This document shows positions 1 to 6,951 of a DNA stretch of 8,963 nt, piece after piece. Each line of letters begins with the position of its first letter. Position 1 is the first letter of the stretch. The DNA comes from Prevotellaceae bacterium. GTDB lineage: Bacteria > Bacteroidota > Bacteroidia > Bacteroidales > Paludibacteraceae. Location of the stretch: NCBI GenBank assembly GCA_031270565.1, contig JAISXJ010000195.1, forward strand, positions 1 to 8,963, read 5' to 3'. The position numbers and the translations under genes were made by a program. The notes beneath the pieces are model-generated. The model searched no databases and had not been told where the DNA came from. It worked only from the letters and a program-made list of their open reading frames with translations.

Positions 1-1130
1 ATGTAAACACTGCCCTGACAGGTACAATTATTTACAACACCAATATTGATTTGGGACTTGGCGTTTTTGTCTGGGACGGGGACAACTGGCAGCCGGTAGG
101 TGAGCCGTATATTCCTCACCCAACCGTTCCTGCGCCAACGTGTCCCAATCCTGTGCCTGCTGTTACTTTTATGGCTTACAATCTGGGCGCGGACGTAGAT
201 AAACTGATGGCTCTCTATCCTGACCTTTCCCCTGCCAAACAGCAGATGAAATATCTGGCAAACCATGATTTTAATAAGCTTGACGCCACTGTTTACGGCG
301 GTCTTTTTCAATGGGGACGTAAAGATTTCGAACACGCCGTAAAGATACCGGAATACACCCGTTATGACGGAGCAGCAGACAATGCTGTCGTTGGACAGAC
401 ATCAGATGTAATACCCCCTGACAGGAAATTTTACTATAGTAGTTCTAACTGGTACAAAGGAACAAGTCCTGCTCCAGATGCTCTCTGGGGTAACGGTGTG
501 GCAATTGGTACTGCTATTGACGGCGGTGTTTATAGTTCAAACAGTTCTTATTACCAGAAGCCTGTCAGAACCCAATACGATCCCTGCCCTGCCGGCTGGC
601 GTGTTCCCACACAGGATGAATGGGAACGGCTTGCTAATTACGGCTGCGGCACTCCTCAGACTGCCGGCGGTGATATTACCCCAACTATATCCGGTCACAG
701 CACTATTAACAGCGGTTTAACATGGATACCTGTTGTTTGCAACAAAATCTCTGGCCAATGTATTCCTTCCAAAAGTTGGACAACCGACGTAACTTCTACC
801 GGTTACGCTGTTTACAAGGCTTCGGTATGGACTGCTGCCAAAGCAACTGGAAATGTTTATGCTGGATTAACTGATAGTAATGTTGCTACGATTTTTACAG
901 GAAAATCTCTTCACGATGACGATGCTCCTGAGCCTCTTTTATTCCTGCCTACCGCAGGACATCGCAACGCTGGCCCTGGCATTGGTGGCGTGGGCATGAC
1001 CGGCAGCTACGGCTACTATTGGAGCAGTACGATTGATGTTGTCGCAGTATTCTACTCTATCGTAGATCCGGCCAATACCAGCGCTGTTTGGCGTTCACAC
1101 GGCTTTTCCGTCCGGTGCGTGAAAGAATAA
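1..1130 (+). CDS. FISUMP-domain secreted/surface protein, 3' part
   Basis: The reading frame is open from the left edge (first full codon at base 3), so this is the last 375 residues of a larger protein; the TTG at 51 is not a credible start. The first visible residues (GTIIYNT, then VFVWDGDNW) resemble the short 'IYNT...WDG..W' unit common in Bacteroidota surface proteins. A proline-rich linker follows (about residues 35-52). The rest matches the Fibrobacter succinogenes major paralogous (FISUMP) domain: FMAYNLGA near 56, GGLFQWGR near 85, CPAGWRVP at 195-202, YWSST around 339 and a terminal SVRCVKE. Such domains have a C-type-lectin/formylglycine-enzyme-like fold and are usually in exported proteins of unknown ligand. 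The signal peptide, if any, lies outside the window. No sorting signal is visible at the C-terminus. Family assignment is fairly secure; the function is unknown. Confidence 0.8.
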   Translation, partial: VNTALTGTIIYNTNIDLGLGVFVWDGDNWQPVGEPYIPHPTVPAPTCPNPVPAVTFMAYNLGADVDKLMALYPDLSPAKQQMKYLANHDFNKLDATVYGGLFQWGRKDFEHAVKIPEYTRYDGAADNAVVGQTSDVIPPDRKFYYSSSNWYKGTSPAPDALWGNGVAIGTAIDGGVYSSNSSYYQKPVRTQYDPCPAGWRVPTQDEWERLANYGCGTPQTAGGDITPTISGHSTINSGLTWIPVVCNKISGQCIPSKSWTTDVTSTGYAVYKASVWTAAKATGNVYAGLTDSNVATIFTGKSLHDDDAPEPLLFLPTAGHRNAGPGIGGVGMTGSYGYYWSSTIDVVAVFYSIVDPANTSAVWRSHGFSVRCVKE

Positions 1131-1147
1131 GTGCCGCCCAGACAAAG

Positions 1148-1177
1148 AAAAGCCTCCAGTGATGGGGGCTTTTTTAT
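1148..1177 (+). terminator. Rho-independent terminator after the FISUMP gene
   Basis: The stem AGCCTCC (1151-1157) pairs with GGGGGCT (1164-1170) around the loop AGTGAT, with one G-T pair. The stem can be extended by AAA/TTT and is followed by a T run. It begins 17 bases after the stop codon, so it probably ends transcription of the FISUMP gene and separates it from the next gene. Confidence 0.85.
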
Positions 1178-1192
1178 TATCAGTGCTTGGTG

Positions 1193-1224
1193 CTTTTCAT
1201 AGCGCCTCAAGAAAAGAATTAGCC
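1193..1224 (+). repeat. Intergenic repeat, copy A (hairpin-forming)
   Basis: This stretch shares about 24 of 31 bases, counted by hand, with 8660-8690; six of the seven differences are transitions. It can fold as CTTTTC (1193-1198) against GAAAAG (1211-1216) around a 12-base loop containing ATAGCGCCT, followed by a shared TTAGCC. Its function is unknown. Chance similarity cannot be excluded with only two copies in view. Confidence 0.35.
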
Positions 1225-1235
1225 CTGTTTTCACG

Positions 1236-1267
1236 TTTGGAGAAATCGTGATTTTCATTTAGTTTTG
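1236..1267 (+). promoter_or_regulatory. Bacteroidota-type promoter for the CNNM/CBS gene
   Basis: TTTG at 1236-1239 (-33 element) and TAGTTTTG at 1260-1267 (-7 element, consensus TAnnTTTG) are 20 bases apart, within the range described for the primary sigma factor of Bacteroides. A transcript would start near 1274 and leave a leader of about 43 bases before the ATG at 1317. There is no strong Shine-Dalgarno sequence in that leader, as is usual in this phylum. Confidence 0.65.
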
Positions 1268-1316
1268 CAGCGTCAAAAACTTTCCAAAAAGGTTACAACG
1301 CCGAACATCCGCAACT

Positions 1317-2606
1317 ATGACAGATTTGTTAATTATTTTTCTTTTGACACTGGTCAACGGGTTCTTTTCCATATCGGAAATTGCACTGGTTTCAGTCAAA
1401 AAGAGTCGCATGGAACTGCTGCTTCAAAAAGGCAGTAAACGCGCTGAAAAGGTGCTTTCTCTGACTGCCAATCCCGAAAAATTCCTCTCGTCCGTACAGG
1501 TTGGTATAACGCTCATTGGACTGATAACCGGCGCCTACGGAGGCGCTACGTTAGGCGCTAATTTTGGAATCTTCGTTCAGACGCTTGGCGTGCCCGCCGG
1601 ATATGCCGGAGCAATAGCTATGATAACCGTATTCGGCGGAATTACCTATTTTTCTATTGTGGCGGGCGAACTTGTGCCAAAGACTGTGGCAATTAATCAT
1701 GCCGAAAGAGTGGCGCTGTTTTGTGCGCCTGTCATTCACTGGTTTTCAATTGTTGTCTATCCGTTTGTCAAATTACTTTCCGGCTCTACCAATTTCATTG
1801 TAAAAATTCTGGGTATTAAACGTAAAGATGGTGACCTGCTGAGCGAAGAGGAGTTACGGATAATGCTTAAAACTGCCGGAAAACAGGGTATTCTGGAACG
1901 CGAAGAGGGTGCGGTACACGATAATCTTTTTGCCTTTAACGACCTGAAAGCAAAATCCCTGATGACCTACTACACCGATTTGGAATGGATTAATCTGGAA
2001 AAAACGCCGGCTGAAATCATCAGCGACGCCAAAATATCTACACACTCGAAACTGCCTGTTGGGGCGGGGTCGATTGATAATATAAAGGGGTATATCACGC
2101 TGTCGGATTTTTGGAAACACGCTATGGAAAAGGAATTTTCGATTTATTCTATTTTGCGTCAGCCGCTCTATTTGACGGAAAATGCTGATACATTTGATAT
2201 TTTATCTGCATTCAGGAAACGTAAAACCCACATCGGTTTTGTGCTGGACGAATATGGGTCGGTACGCGGCGTCATCACATTGCATGACCTGATGACGGCT
2301 CTTTTTGGAAACCTGCCCGATGAAGACGAAAAGGATGAACCGCAAATCATTCAGAGAGATGAACATACCTTTCTGGTGGACGGGTCGGTAACTGTTTTTG
2401 AGTTCAATCAATATTTTCAACACGAATTTATAGAACCAAGTACGCATTATACCACCGTAGCGGGTTTTCTGCTCTGCAAGCTCGAAGGATTTCCTGATGA
2501 AGGTGAAAAAATAACCCATCATAATATGGTTTTTGAAGTGGTGGATATGGATAAGGTACGCATAGACAAGATATTGCTTCATATAAAGGGGACTTCTAAA
2601 AATTAG
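1317..2606 (+). CDS. CNNM/CBS/CorC-HlyC membrane protein (hemolysin-family transporter)
   Basis: This is a 429-residue inner-membrane protein of the DUF21/CNNM family. Relatives have been linked to Mg2+ (CorB/CorC, MpfA) or polyamine export; the old name 'hemolysin' is not a reliable function. Residues 1-165 hold about four hydrophobic segments and the family hallmark GELVPKT (117-123). A CBS pair follows, the first weak (about 214-272) and the second clear (about 280-333, with FVLDEYGSVRGVITLHDLM). The CorC_HlyC domain is at about 345-425, with GFLLCKLEGFPDEGE. Length and domain order are normal. The last residues, GTSKN plus the stop, are encoded by the left arm of the 122-bp palindrome, so the native C-terminus may have been replaced. 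A dedicated promoter lies upstream. The transported substrate cannot be read from sequence. Confidence 0.9.
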   Translation: MTDLLIIFLLTLVNGFFSISEIALVSVKKSRMELLLQKGSKRAEKVLSLTANPEKFLSSVQVGITLIGLITGAYGGATLGANFGIFVQTLGVPAGYAGAIAMITVFGGITYFSIVAGELVPKTVAINHAERVALFCAPVIHWFSIVVYPFVKLLSGSTNFIVKILGIKRKDGDLLSEEELRIMLKTAGKQGILEREEGAVHDNLFAFNDLKAKSLMTYYTDLEWINLEKTPAEIISDAKISTHSKLPVGAGSIDNIKGYITLSDFWKHAMEKEFSIYSILRQPLYLTENADTFDILSAFRKRKTHIGFVLDEYGSVRGVITLHDLMTALFGNLPDEDEKDEPQIIQRDEHTFLVDGSVTVFEFNQYFQHEFIEPSTHYTTVAGFLLCKLEGFPDEGEKITHHNMVFEVVDMDKVRIDKILLHIKGTSKN

Positions 2607-2709
2607 ATTTTTCAAGGCTTGCGATTGAGGTAAAAGCGGAGTTTACTAACGTAAATGAGCATTTTACCAAAAGAGCGTAACGCAGAAAAAGCAATTTTTA
2701 GAAGTTCCC
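2588..2709. repeat. 122-bp imperfect palindrome, MITE-like element
   Basis: The arms 2588-2604 and 2693-2709 pair over 17 positions, 16 Watson-Crick and one G-T. Further inward, 2608-2613 pairs with 2685-2690 (TTTTTC/GAAAAA), 2629-2635 with 2662-2668 (GGTAAAA/TTTTACC), and 2641-2646 with 2651-2656 around a TAAC loop. TAAA flanks both ends (2584-2587 and 2710-2713), which could be a 4-bp target duplication. The element lies between convergent genes and overlaps the end of the CNNM gene. It could be a non-autonomous mobile element, a REP-like unit or a large termination/RNA-stabilising hairpin. The pairing is certain; the nature is inferred. Confidence 0.6.
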
Positions 2710-2755
2710 TAAACTAATTGTTACCGAATAGTTATACCCTGCTTACTTTGTCCGC

Positions 2756-2779
2756 AAAAAAATAATTCCTGATGAATTA
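2756..2779 (-). terminator. Candidate intrinsic terminator after priA
   Basis: On the minus strand TAATTC, loop ATCAG, GAATTA is followed directly by seven T residues, starting 6 bases beyond the priA stop. The stem is AT-rich and only 6 bp, so strength is uncertain, but position and the T run suit the end of the tsaD-exosortase-priA transcript. Confidence 0.5.
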
Positions 2780-2785
2780 ATAATA

Positions 2786-5017
2786 TCAGACCGGGTCAAC
2801 ATCCAGATAGACTTTCAGCGCCCGGAAGTTGGGTTGACGGCAAAGGGAGGCGAGCGTATGCTCAAGCATCTCTTTGGCTTTGTTCTGCGAGGCAGTAATC
2901 TCAATCTTGAGCAGAAACTGTTTATGATAGCGATTTCTTGTCCGTTCAACGGGAGGGCTGTCCGGTCCAAGCAGTCGATGCGCAAAGAGCCGTTGCCACT
3001 CCTGCCGGAGCAGACCGGCAGCGCCATTCAGCGTCGCCGCATCATGATGACTTATCACCACGCGAATCAACCGACAGTATGGCGGATAGTTAAACGCCTG
3101 CCGTTCCGCCATCTGAGTATCAAAAAAATGACGGTAGTTATTGGCGACCACATCGGCAATAACCGGATGTTCGGGTGTAGAGGTTTGCAGAATTACCCTT
3201 CCTTGTCGATGTTTTCGTCCCGCCCGCCCGCTCACCTGCGTGAACATCTGAAAAGCACGTTCGGCAGCACGAAAATCGGGGTGATTCAACAGACTGTCCG
3301 CATGGAGTATCCCGACCAGTCCGACACGGTCAAAGTCGAGACCTTTTGTTACCATTTGCGTTCCGACAAGTATATCCGCCTCGTGCCGTTCAAAGGCGTC
3401 AATAATCTGTTCAAACGATTGTCTGCGACGGGTTGTGTCGAAATCCATTCGTTGCACGACAGCCTCCGGGAAAAAGTTCTTTACCTCATCCTCTACCTGC
3501 TCCGTCCCAAAACCGGAGCCGGACAGCTCCGAGCCACATTCCGGACAGGTATCCGGCGCCGTTACCGTATGACCGCAATAGTGGCAGGTGAGCCTGCGCG
3601 TTGATTGATGGTAAGTCAGACTTACAGCGCAATGTGGACACTGCGCCACCCACGCACACATCGGACACTGCACATACGAGGCATAACCGCGTCTGTTACG
3701 AAAGAGAATCACCTGTTCGCCCCGTACAAGCGTTTGGGCGATAGCGTCAAGCATTTCAAGAGAAAAATGTCCCTTCATACGCTTTTTTCTGTAGCTTTCC
3801 GGAAGACTGATTACACTGATATCCGGCAGTTCCACGCCGGCATATCGCTGATGCAGTTCCACCAGACCGTAACGCTTCTGCACGGAGAGGCAATAAGTCT
3901 CAATACTTGGCGTCGCACTTCCGAGCAGTGTTTTGGCGCCGTAGATGCTTGCCGTTACCAGCGCAATATTCCGTGCGTGATAACGAGGCGCGGAGTCGGA
4001 CTGTTTGTAGGATGCGTCGTGTTCTTCATCCACAATCACCAGTCCAAGACAGGAGAATGGCAGGAAGACGGCAGAACGTGCCCCAATCACAATTTCACAA
4101 CCCCTGTTCTCTCGAAGATTATTCCAAAGGATTAACCGTTCTCTCTCCGGAATACGCGAATGATAGACCGCTACCTTCTCGCCGAACACGCAACGCAGTC
4201 TCTCGGTGAGTTGCGTTGTCAGACCGATTTCCGGCGCTAAATAGAGTATCTGTTGTCCCCTGTTAAGGTAATATTTTATAAGATGAATATATATTTCCGT
4301 CTTGCCGCTCGACGTTACACCGTGCAGCAGAACGGTATTAAAGGTGTTGAACTGTTGCAGAACGGTGTCGAAAGCAATCTGCTGTTCTGTTGAGAGAGAT
4401 ACGGGCGGACGCAGAGGAGCGGATGCCTGTAACACGGGTTGTTTTTCCGTAATAAATAACCCGCGCTCTGTCAGTGCCTGTAATACCGTTAACGGCGTAC
4501 CATCCTCCAGAAGCGCCTTGCGACTGACCCTTCCGTCAGTCTGTTCTCCTACTTTTTCTACGAATGACAACAGAAGTTTACGCTGTTTTGGCGCACGATT
4601 GAGGGAGGCGAGAATTGTATCCGGCACGTTGCCGTTATCAATGGGAAAATTTGCCCGAATAAACAGCTCCTGTTTTGGCTGCGGGATGGCTTCGGCAAGT
4701 TGCAGTCCCGACGGTAACGCCGCTCTGTACACATCGCCCAGCGAGGCACGGTAATACTCCGCAACAAAACGCCACACCTGCAACTGTTCGGCGCCGACCG
4801 TCGGACGTTCATCAATGACCGCCTCTATTGCCTTGACAGCCAAACCATCCCTGACGGGACGGTTATGTATCTCCAGAACGATTCCCGTATATCGCTTGCG
4901 TGCTCCAAAGGGCGCCACGACCCGCATTCCCACAGCAATCACTTCCCGCAACGCCTCGGGAACGGTATAGGTATATATTTGTCGTAGTGGCAAAGGGAGA
5001 ATTACATCTGTGTACAT
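2786..5017 (-). CDS. priA: Primosomal protein N' (replication restart helicase PriA)
   Basis: This 743-residue superfamily 2 ATPase/helicase recognises stalled or broken forks and loads the replicative helicase for origin-independent restart. The N-terminal 3'-OH-binding and winged-helix part covers about residues 1-195. The helicase core carries GVTSSGKT (Walker A, 233-240), DEEH (330-333), GSATPS (366-371), VGTQMVTKG (551-559) and SGRAGR (596-601). Between the helicase lobes lie four cysteine pairs (C451/C454, C460/C463, C478/C481, C491/C494) that bind two zinc ions. All key residues are present and the length is close to that of E. coli PriA (732). The ATG at 5017 starts at the expected MYTDVILPLP. 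The gene follows the exosortase gene by 71 bases, probably in the same transcript. Confidence 0.96.
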   Translation of the reverse strand: MYTDVILPLPLRQIYTYTVPEALREVIAVGMRVVAPFGARKRYTGIVLEIHNRPVRDGLAVKAIEAVIDERPTVGAEQLQVWRFVAEYYRASLGDVYRAALPSGLQLAEAIPQPKQELFIRANFPIDNGNVPDTILASLNRAPKQRKLLLSFVEKVGEQTDGRVSRKALLEDGTPLTVLQALTERGLFITEKQPVLQASAPLRPPVSLSTEQQIAFDTVLQQFNTFNTVLLHGVTSSGKTEIYIHLIKYYLNRGQQILYLAPEIGLTTQLTERLRCVFGEKVAVYHSRIPERERLILWNNLRENRGCEIVIGARSAVFLPFSCLGLVIVDEEHDASYKQSDSAPRYHARNIALVTASIYGAKTLLGSATPSIETYCLSVQKRYGLVELHQRYAGVELPDISVISLPESYRKKRMKGHFSLEMLDAIAQTLVRGEQVILFRNRRGYASYVQCPMCAWVAQCPHCAVSLTYHQSTRRLTCHYCGHTVTAPDTCPECGSELSGSGFGTEQVEDEVKNFFPEAVVQRMDFDTTRRRQSFEQIIDAFERHEADILVGTQMVTKGLDFDRVGLVGILHADSLLNHPDFRAAERAFQMFTQVSGRAGRKHRQGRVILQTSTPEHPVIADVVANNYRHFFDTQMAERQAFNYPPYCRLIRVVISHHDAATLNGAAGLLRQEWQRLFAHRLLGPDSPPVERTRNRYHKQFLLKIEITASQNKAKEMLEHTLASLCRQPNFRALKVYLDVDPV

Positions 5018-5050
5018 AATCGACTGTTGAGACTATCTGTTTAAATGAAG

Positions 5051-5099
5051 CAAATGATAACAGAGAGATTTTTACTTTCTATCATTAATTAATCATTTG
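5051..5099 (-). repeat. Inverted repeat between exosortase gene and priA
   Basis: CAAATGAT (5051-5058) is mirrored by ATCATTTG (5092-5099), spanning the exosortase stop codon and most of the 71-base gap before priA. It could form a weak intercistronic hairpin or bind a protein. It is short, AT-rich and lacks a T tract, so it may be fortuitous. Confidence 0.25.
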
Positions 5100-5679
5100 T
5101 GCTGCTAACCTTATGCCGTCCGATTTTTTCTTCCCACCAGAGCCAGAAGAGAAATATTATCAGATAAAAAAGATATTTAGACAGGTGGCCATGCAGGAGA
5201 GGAAATTTATCGACATGATTTTCTACAGATACGGTAAGCAGGGTAATGCGCAGAATGTTTATGCCGTAACAAAGAACCCATCCCAGAGGAATGAACCATA
5301 TTTTTCGTTGCCACATACCGCGACTTGCCAGCAAAATCACCGTGAGAATCACCGCCTGTTTTATGCCCGTACAGCCCCAGACAATCCATATACCGTTTCC
5401 GTTGGGAAAACTCAACAGATAGTCGCCAACCATTTCGACGGAATTTCCGAAAAAGTGCAAAATACCATTCACAACCGTAGCCACGTGCGCACTGGCTGCC
5501 AAAAAGGGCGCAGAAATATCGACCCTGTTAAATAACAGCAAAACGTTGGCATCTTCTTCTCCAATAATGGAGTATTTCCAGACAAAATGCGTTACCAGTA
5601 ACGCAGCCATAAAGCGGATGATTCCCGCGTAAGGGGACAAAATTATTTTCAAACGCGTAAACACTGTTCTTAGATTCAT
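5089..5679 (-). CDS. Exosortase/archaeosortase family protein (XrtF-like)
   Basis: This 196-residue multi-pass membrane protein appears to be a member of the exosortase family, predicted transpeptidases that cut surface proteins at a C-terminal sorting signal and attach them to the envelope. The supposed catalytic triad is visible: Cys in WGCTG (C103), Arg in NILRI (R144), and His in LLHGHLSKY (H163 or H165). Hydrophobic segments lie near 20-38, 60-77, 97-118, 128-150 and 168-182, and the end W..WWEE is typical of the Bacteroidota type. It starts at the ATG at 5679, 15 bases after tsaD, and precedes priA. The usual companion small gene is absent, and no protein in the window ends with an obvious sorting signal. 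The family call rests on motif spacing and topology rather than alignment; the exact subfamily is a guess. Confidence 0.8.
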   Translation of the reverse strand: MNLRTVFTRLKIILSPYAGIIRFMAALLVTHFVWKYSIIGEEDANVLLLFNRVDISAPFLAASAHVATVVNGILHFFGNSVEMVGDYLLSFPNGNGIWIVWGCTGIKQAVILTVILLASRGMWQRKIWFIPLGWVLCYGINILRITLLTVSVENHVDKFPLLHGHLSKYLFYLIIFLFWLWWEEKIGRHKVSSTND

Positions 5680-5694
5680 AGTATCCGTTATTTT

Positions 5695-6714
5695 TTAATT
5701 AATCGACACCCGCGCAAAAGGCGGCAACGCTATGTCGCAAAAATCCTGTTTGAGATATTTAAGATAGCCAGCCATTGCCACCATTGCCGCATTGTCGGTG
5801 GTGTAAGCAGGTTTGGGAATATATATCCGGCAACCGCTACGCCTGCCGAAATCCACACAGGCTTGTCTCAGACCGGCATTGGCGGAGACGCCGCCCGCTA
5901 TAGCCATGTCCTTTACGGCAAAATCGGCAACGGCAGCTTCCACCTTGGTCATCAGAACGGAGATAATGTCCTTCTGCAACGAAGCGCAGAGGTCGGCTTT
6001 ATGCTGCTCAATAAAATGCGGATTGTCTGCCAACCTGTCTCTCAGAAAATAGAGAAAAGAGGTTTTCAATCCGGAAAAACTGTAGTTATAGCCCGCCAGA
6101 GTGGGCTTGTTGAAGGAGAAGAGAGGACTTCCCTGATGCGCCAGCCTGTCCACGTGCGGACCTCCCGGATAGGGCAATCCCAGCGCTTTGGCACATTTGT
6201 CGAACGCTTCTCCTGCGGCATCGTCAATGGTTTGTCCAACAATTTTCATACGGTCATAATCTTCCACCAGAATAATTTGAGAATTGCCTCCCGAAACCAG
6301 CAGACACAGGAACGGGAAACGGGGCGGAGCCGGTTTTTCGTTCCGTTCCTGAATAAAATGAGCCAGTACGTGCGCTTGCAGGTGATTTACATCAATCAGC
6401 GGCACGGACAGTGCGGCAGCCAAACCTTTGGCAAAGGACGTTCCCACCAGCAGCGACCCCAGCAGTCCGGGTCCCCGTGTAAATGCCACCGCGCTGATGG
6501 CAGATTTGTCAATGCCCGCCTGTTTTAACGCCGCATCGACTACGGGAATAATATTTTGTTGATGTGCACGCGAAGCCAGTTCGGGAACAACCCCGCCATA
6601 AAGCGCGTGTACCGTCTGACCGGCGGTAACATTCGACAGTAAAATACCATCGCAAACGATTGCCGCAGAGGTGTCGTCACACGAAGATTCGATGCCCAGA
6701 ATAATAGTGTTCAT
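5695..6714 (-). CDS. tsaD: tRNA N6-threonylcarbamoyladenosine transferase TsaD
   Basis: TsaD (formerly Gcp/YgjD), with TsaB and TsaE, transfers threonylcarbamoyl from threonylcarbamoyl-AMP to A37 of tRNAs reading ANN codons. The 339-residue length is normal. Visible signatures are the N-terminal GIESSCDDTSAAIV, the metal-binding HLQAH (H111, H115) with D307 in TTDNAAM, the nucleotide-binding SGGNSQ (141-146), DDAAGEAFDKCAK (164-176) and AIAGGVSAN (271-279). It uses the ATG at 6714 (MNTIILGIESSCDD). It is the first gene of a likely minus-strand operon with the exosortase gene and priA. The tRNA-Ile(GAT) at the right end of the window reads an ATC codon and is a plausible substrate, but the proximity is probably accidental. 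Confidence 0.97.
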   Translation of the reverse strand: MNTIILGIESSCDDTSAAIVCDGILLSNVTAGQTVHALYGGVVPELASRAHQQNIIPVVDAALKQAGIDKSAISAVAFTRGPGLLGSLLVGTSFAKGLAAALSVPLIDVNHLQAHVLAHFIQERNEKPAPPRFPFLCLLVSGGNSQIILVEDYDRMKIVGQTIDDAAGEAFDKCAKALGLPYPGGPHVDRLAHQGSPLFSFNKPTLAGYNYSFSGLKTSFLYFLRDRLADNPHFIEQHKADLCASLQKDIISVLMTKVEAAVADFAVKDMAIAGGVSANAGLRQACVDFGRRSGCRIYIPKPAYTTDNAAMVAMAGYLKYLKQDFCDIALPPFARVSIN

Positions 6715-6787
6715 CTATTGACAGTAATGATTTTGTGATGCTGTGAATTACTTTTCAATCGTTTTATTATACAGGAAAAATGCCTCA

Positions 6788-6816
6788 CCTTTGCAAAAAT
6801 TAAAGGCTCAAAGGTA
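6788..6816 (-). promoter_or_regulatory. Candidate tsaD promoter (-7 element) within an inverted repeat
   Basis: The minus strand reads TACCTTTG at 6816-6809, an exact match to the Bacteroidota -7 consensus TAnnTTTG, about 95 bases upstream of the tsaD ATG. No good -33 TTTG is at the right distance; a TTG at 6832-6830 leaves only 13 bases. The same bases form one half of an inverted repeat (ACCTTTG at 6788-6794 and CAAAGGT at 6809-6815), which could be an operator or leader hairpin. Confidence 0.4.
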
Positions 6817-6869
6817 TAAAAAAATCATCCAACATTCGGACATAATAGAAATAATGAAGAATAAAATGT

Positions 6870-6885
6870 TGTCCCATACGGGACA
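6870..6885 (-). repeat. Short palindrome TGTCCC-N4-GGGACA
   Basis: TGTCCC (6870-6875), loop ATAC, GGGACA (6880-6885) is a perfect 6-bp dyad between the exonuclease gene and tsaD, 67 bases after the exonuclease stop on the minus strand. It could terminate that transcript, but only a weak T-rich stretch follows. Eight C residues lie nearby at 6900-6907. The rest of the 237-base intergenic stretch shows no further gene. Confidence 0.35.
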
Positions 6886-6951
6886 CAAAACGCAAAATAC
6901 CCCCCCCTTATTTTACAGATAGTTATGTGGTTATATTATTTGTTTGAAAAA

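Noticed and set aside
51..53. TTG as start codon of the FISUMP protein
   Set aside because: The frame is open upstream to the window edge and the preceding residues (GTIIYNT) belong to the same domain pattern.
2202..2615. A 137-residue minus-strand frame opposite the CBS/CorC part of the transporter gene
   Set aside because: It is antisense to conserved domains, and its first codons lie in the palindrome arm; nothing supports expression.
2834..4754. Long plus-strand open frames opposite priA (2834-3604, 3605-4135, 3907-4209, 4302-4754)
   Set aside because: They are antisense to a fully conserved priA, have no recognisable domains and are rich in Arg, His and Cys, as expected of shadow frames in GC-richer DNA.
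5863..6528. A 221-residue plus-strand frame opposite tsaD, and a 140-residue frame at 5113-5535 opposite the exosortase gene
   Set aside because: Both lie opposite genes with intact family motifs and show no domain or promoter of their own.
6840..6951. Palindrome GTCCC-ATAC-GGGAC and C tract as a possible CRISPR repeat
   Set aside because: Only one copy is present and there is no spacer-repeat periodicity.
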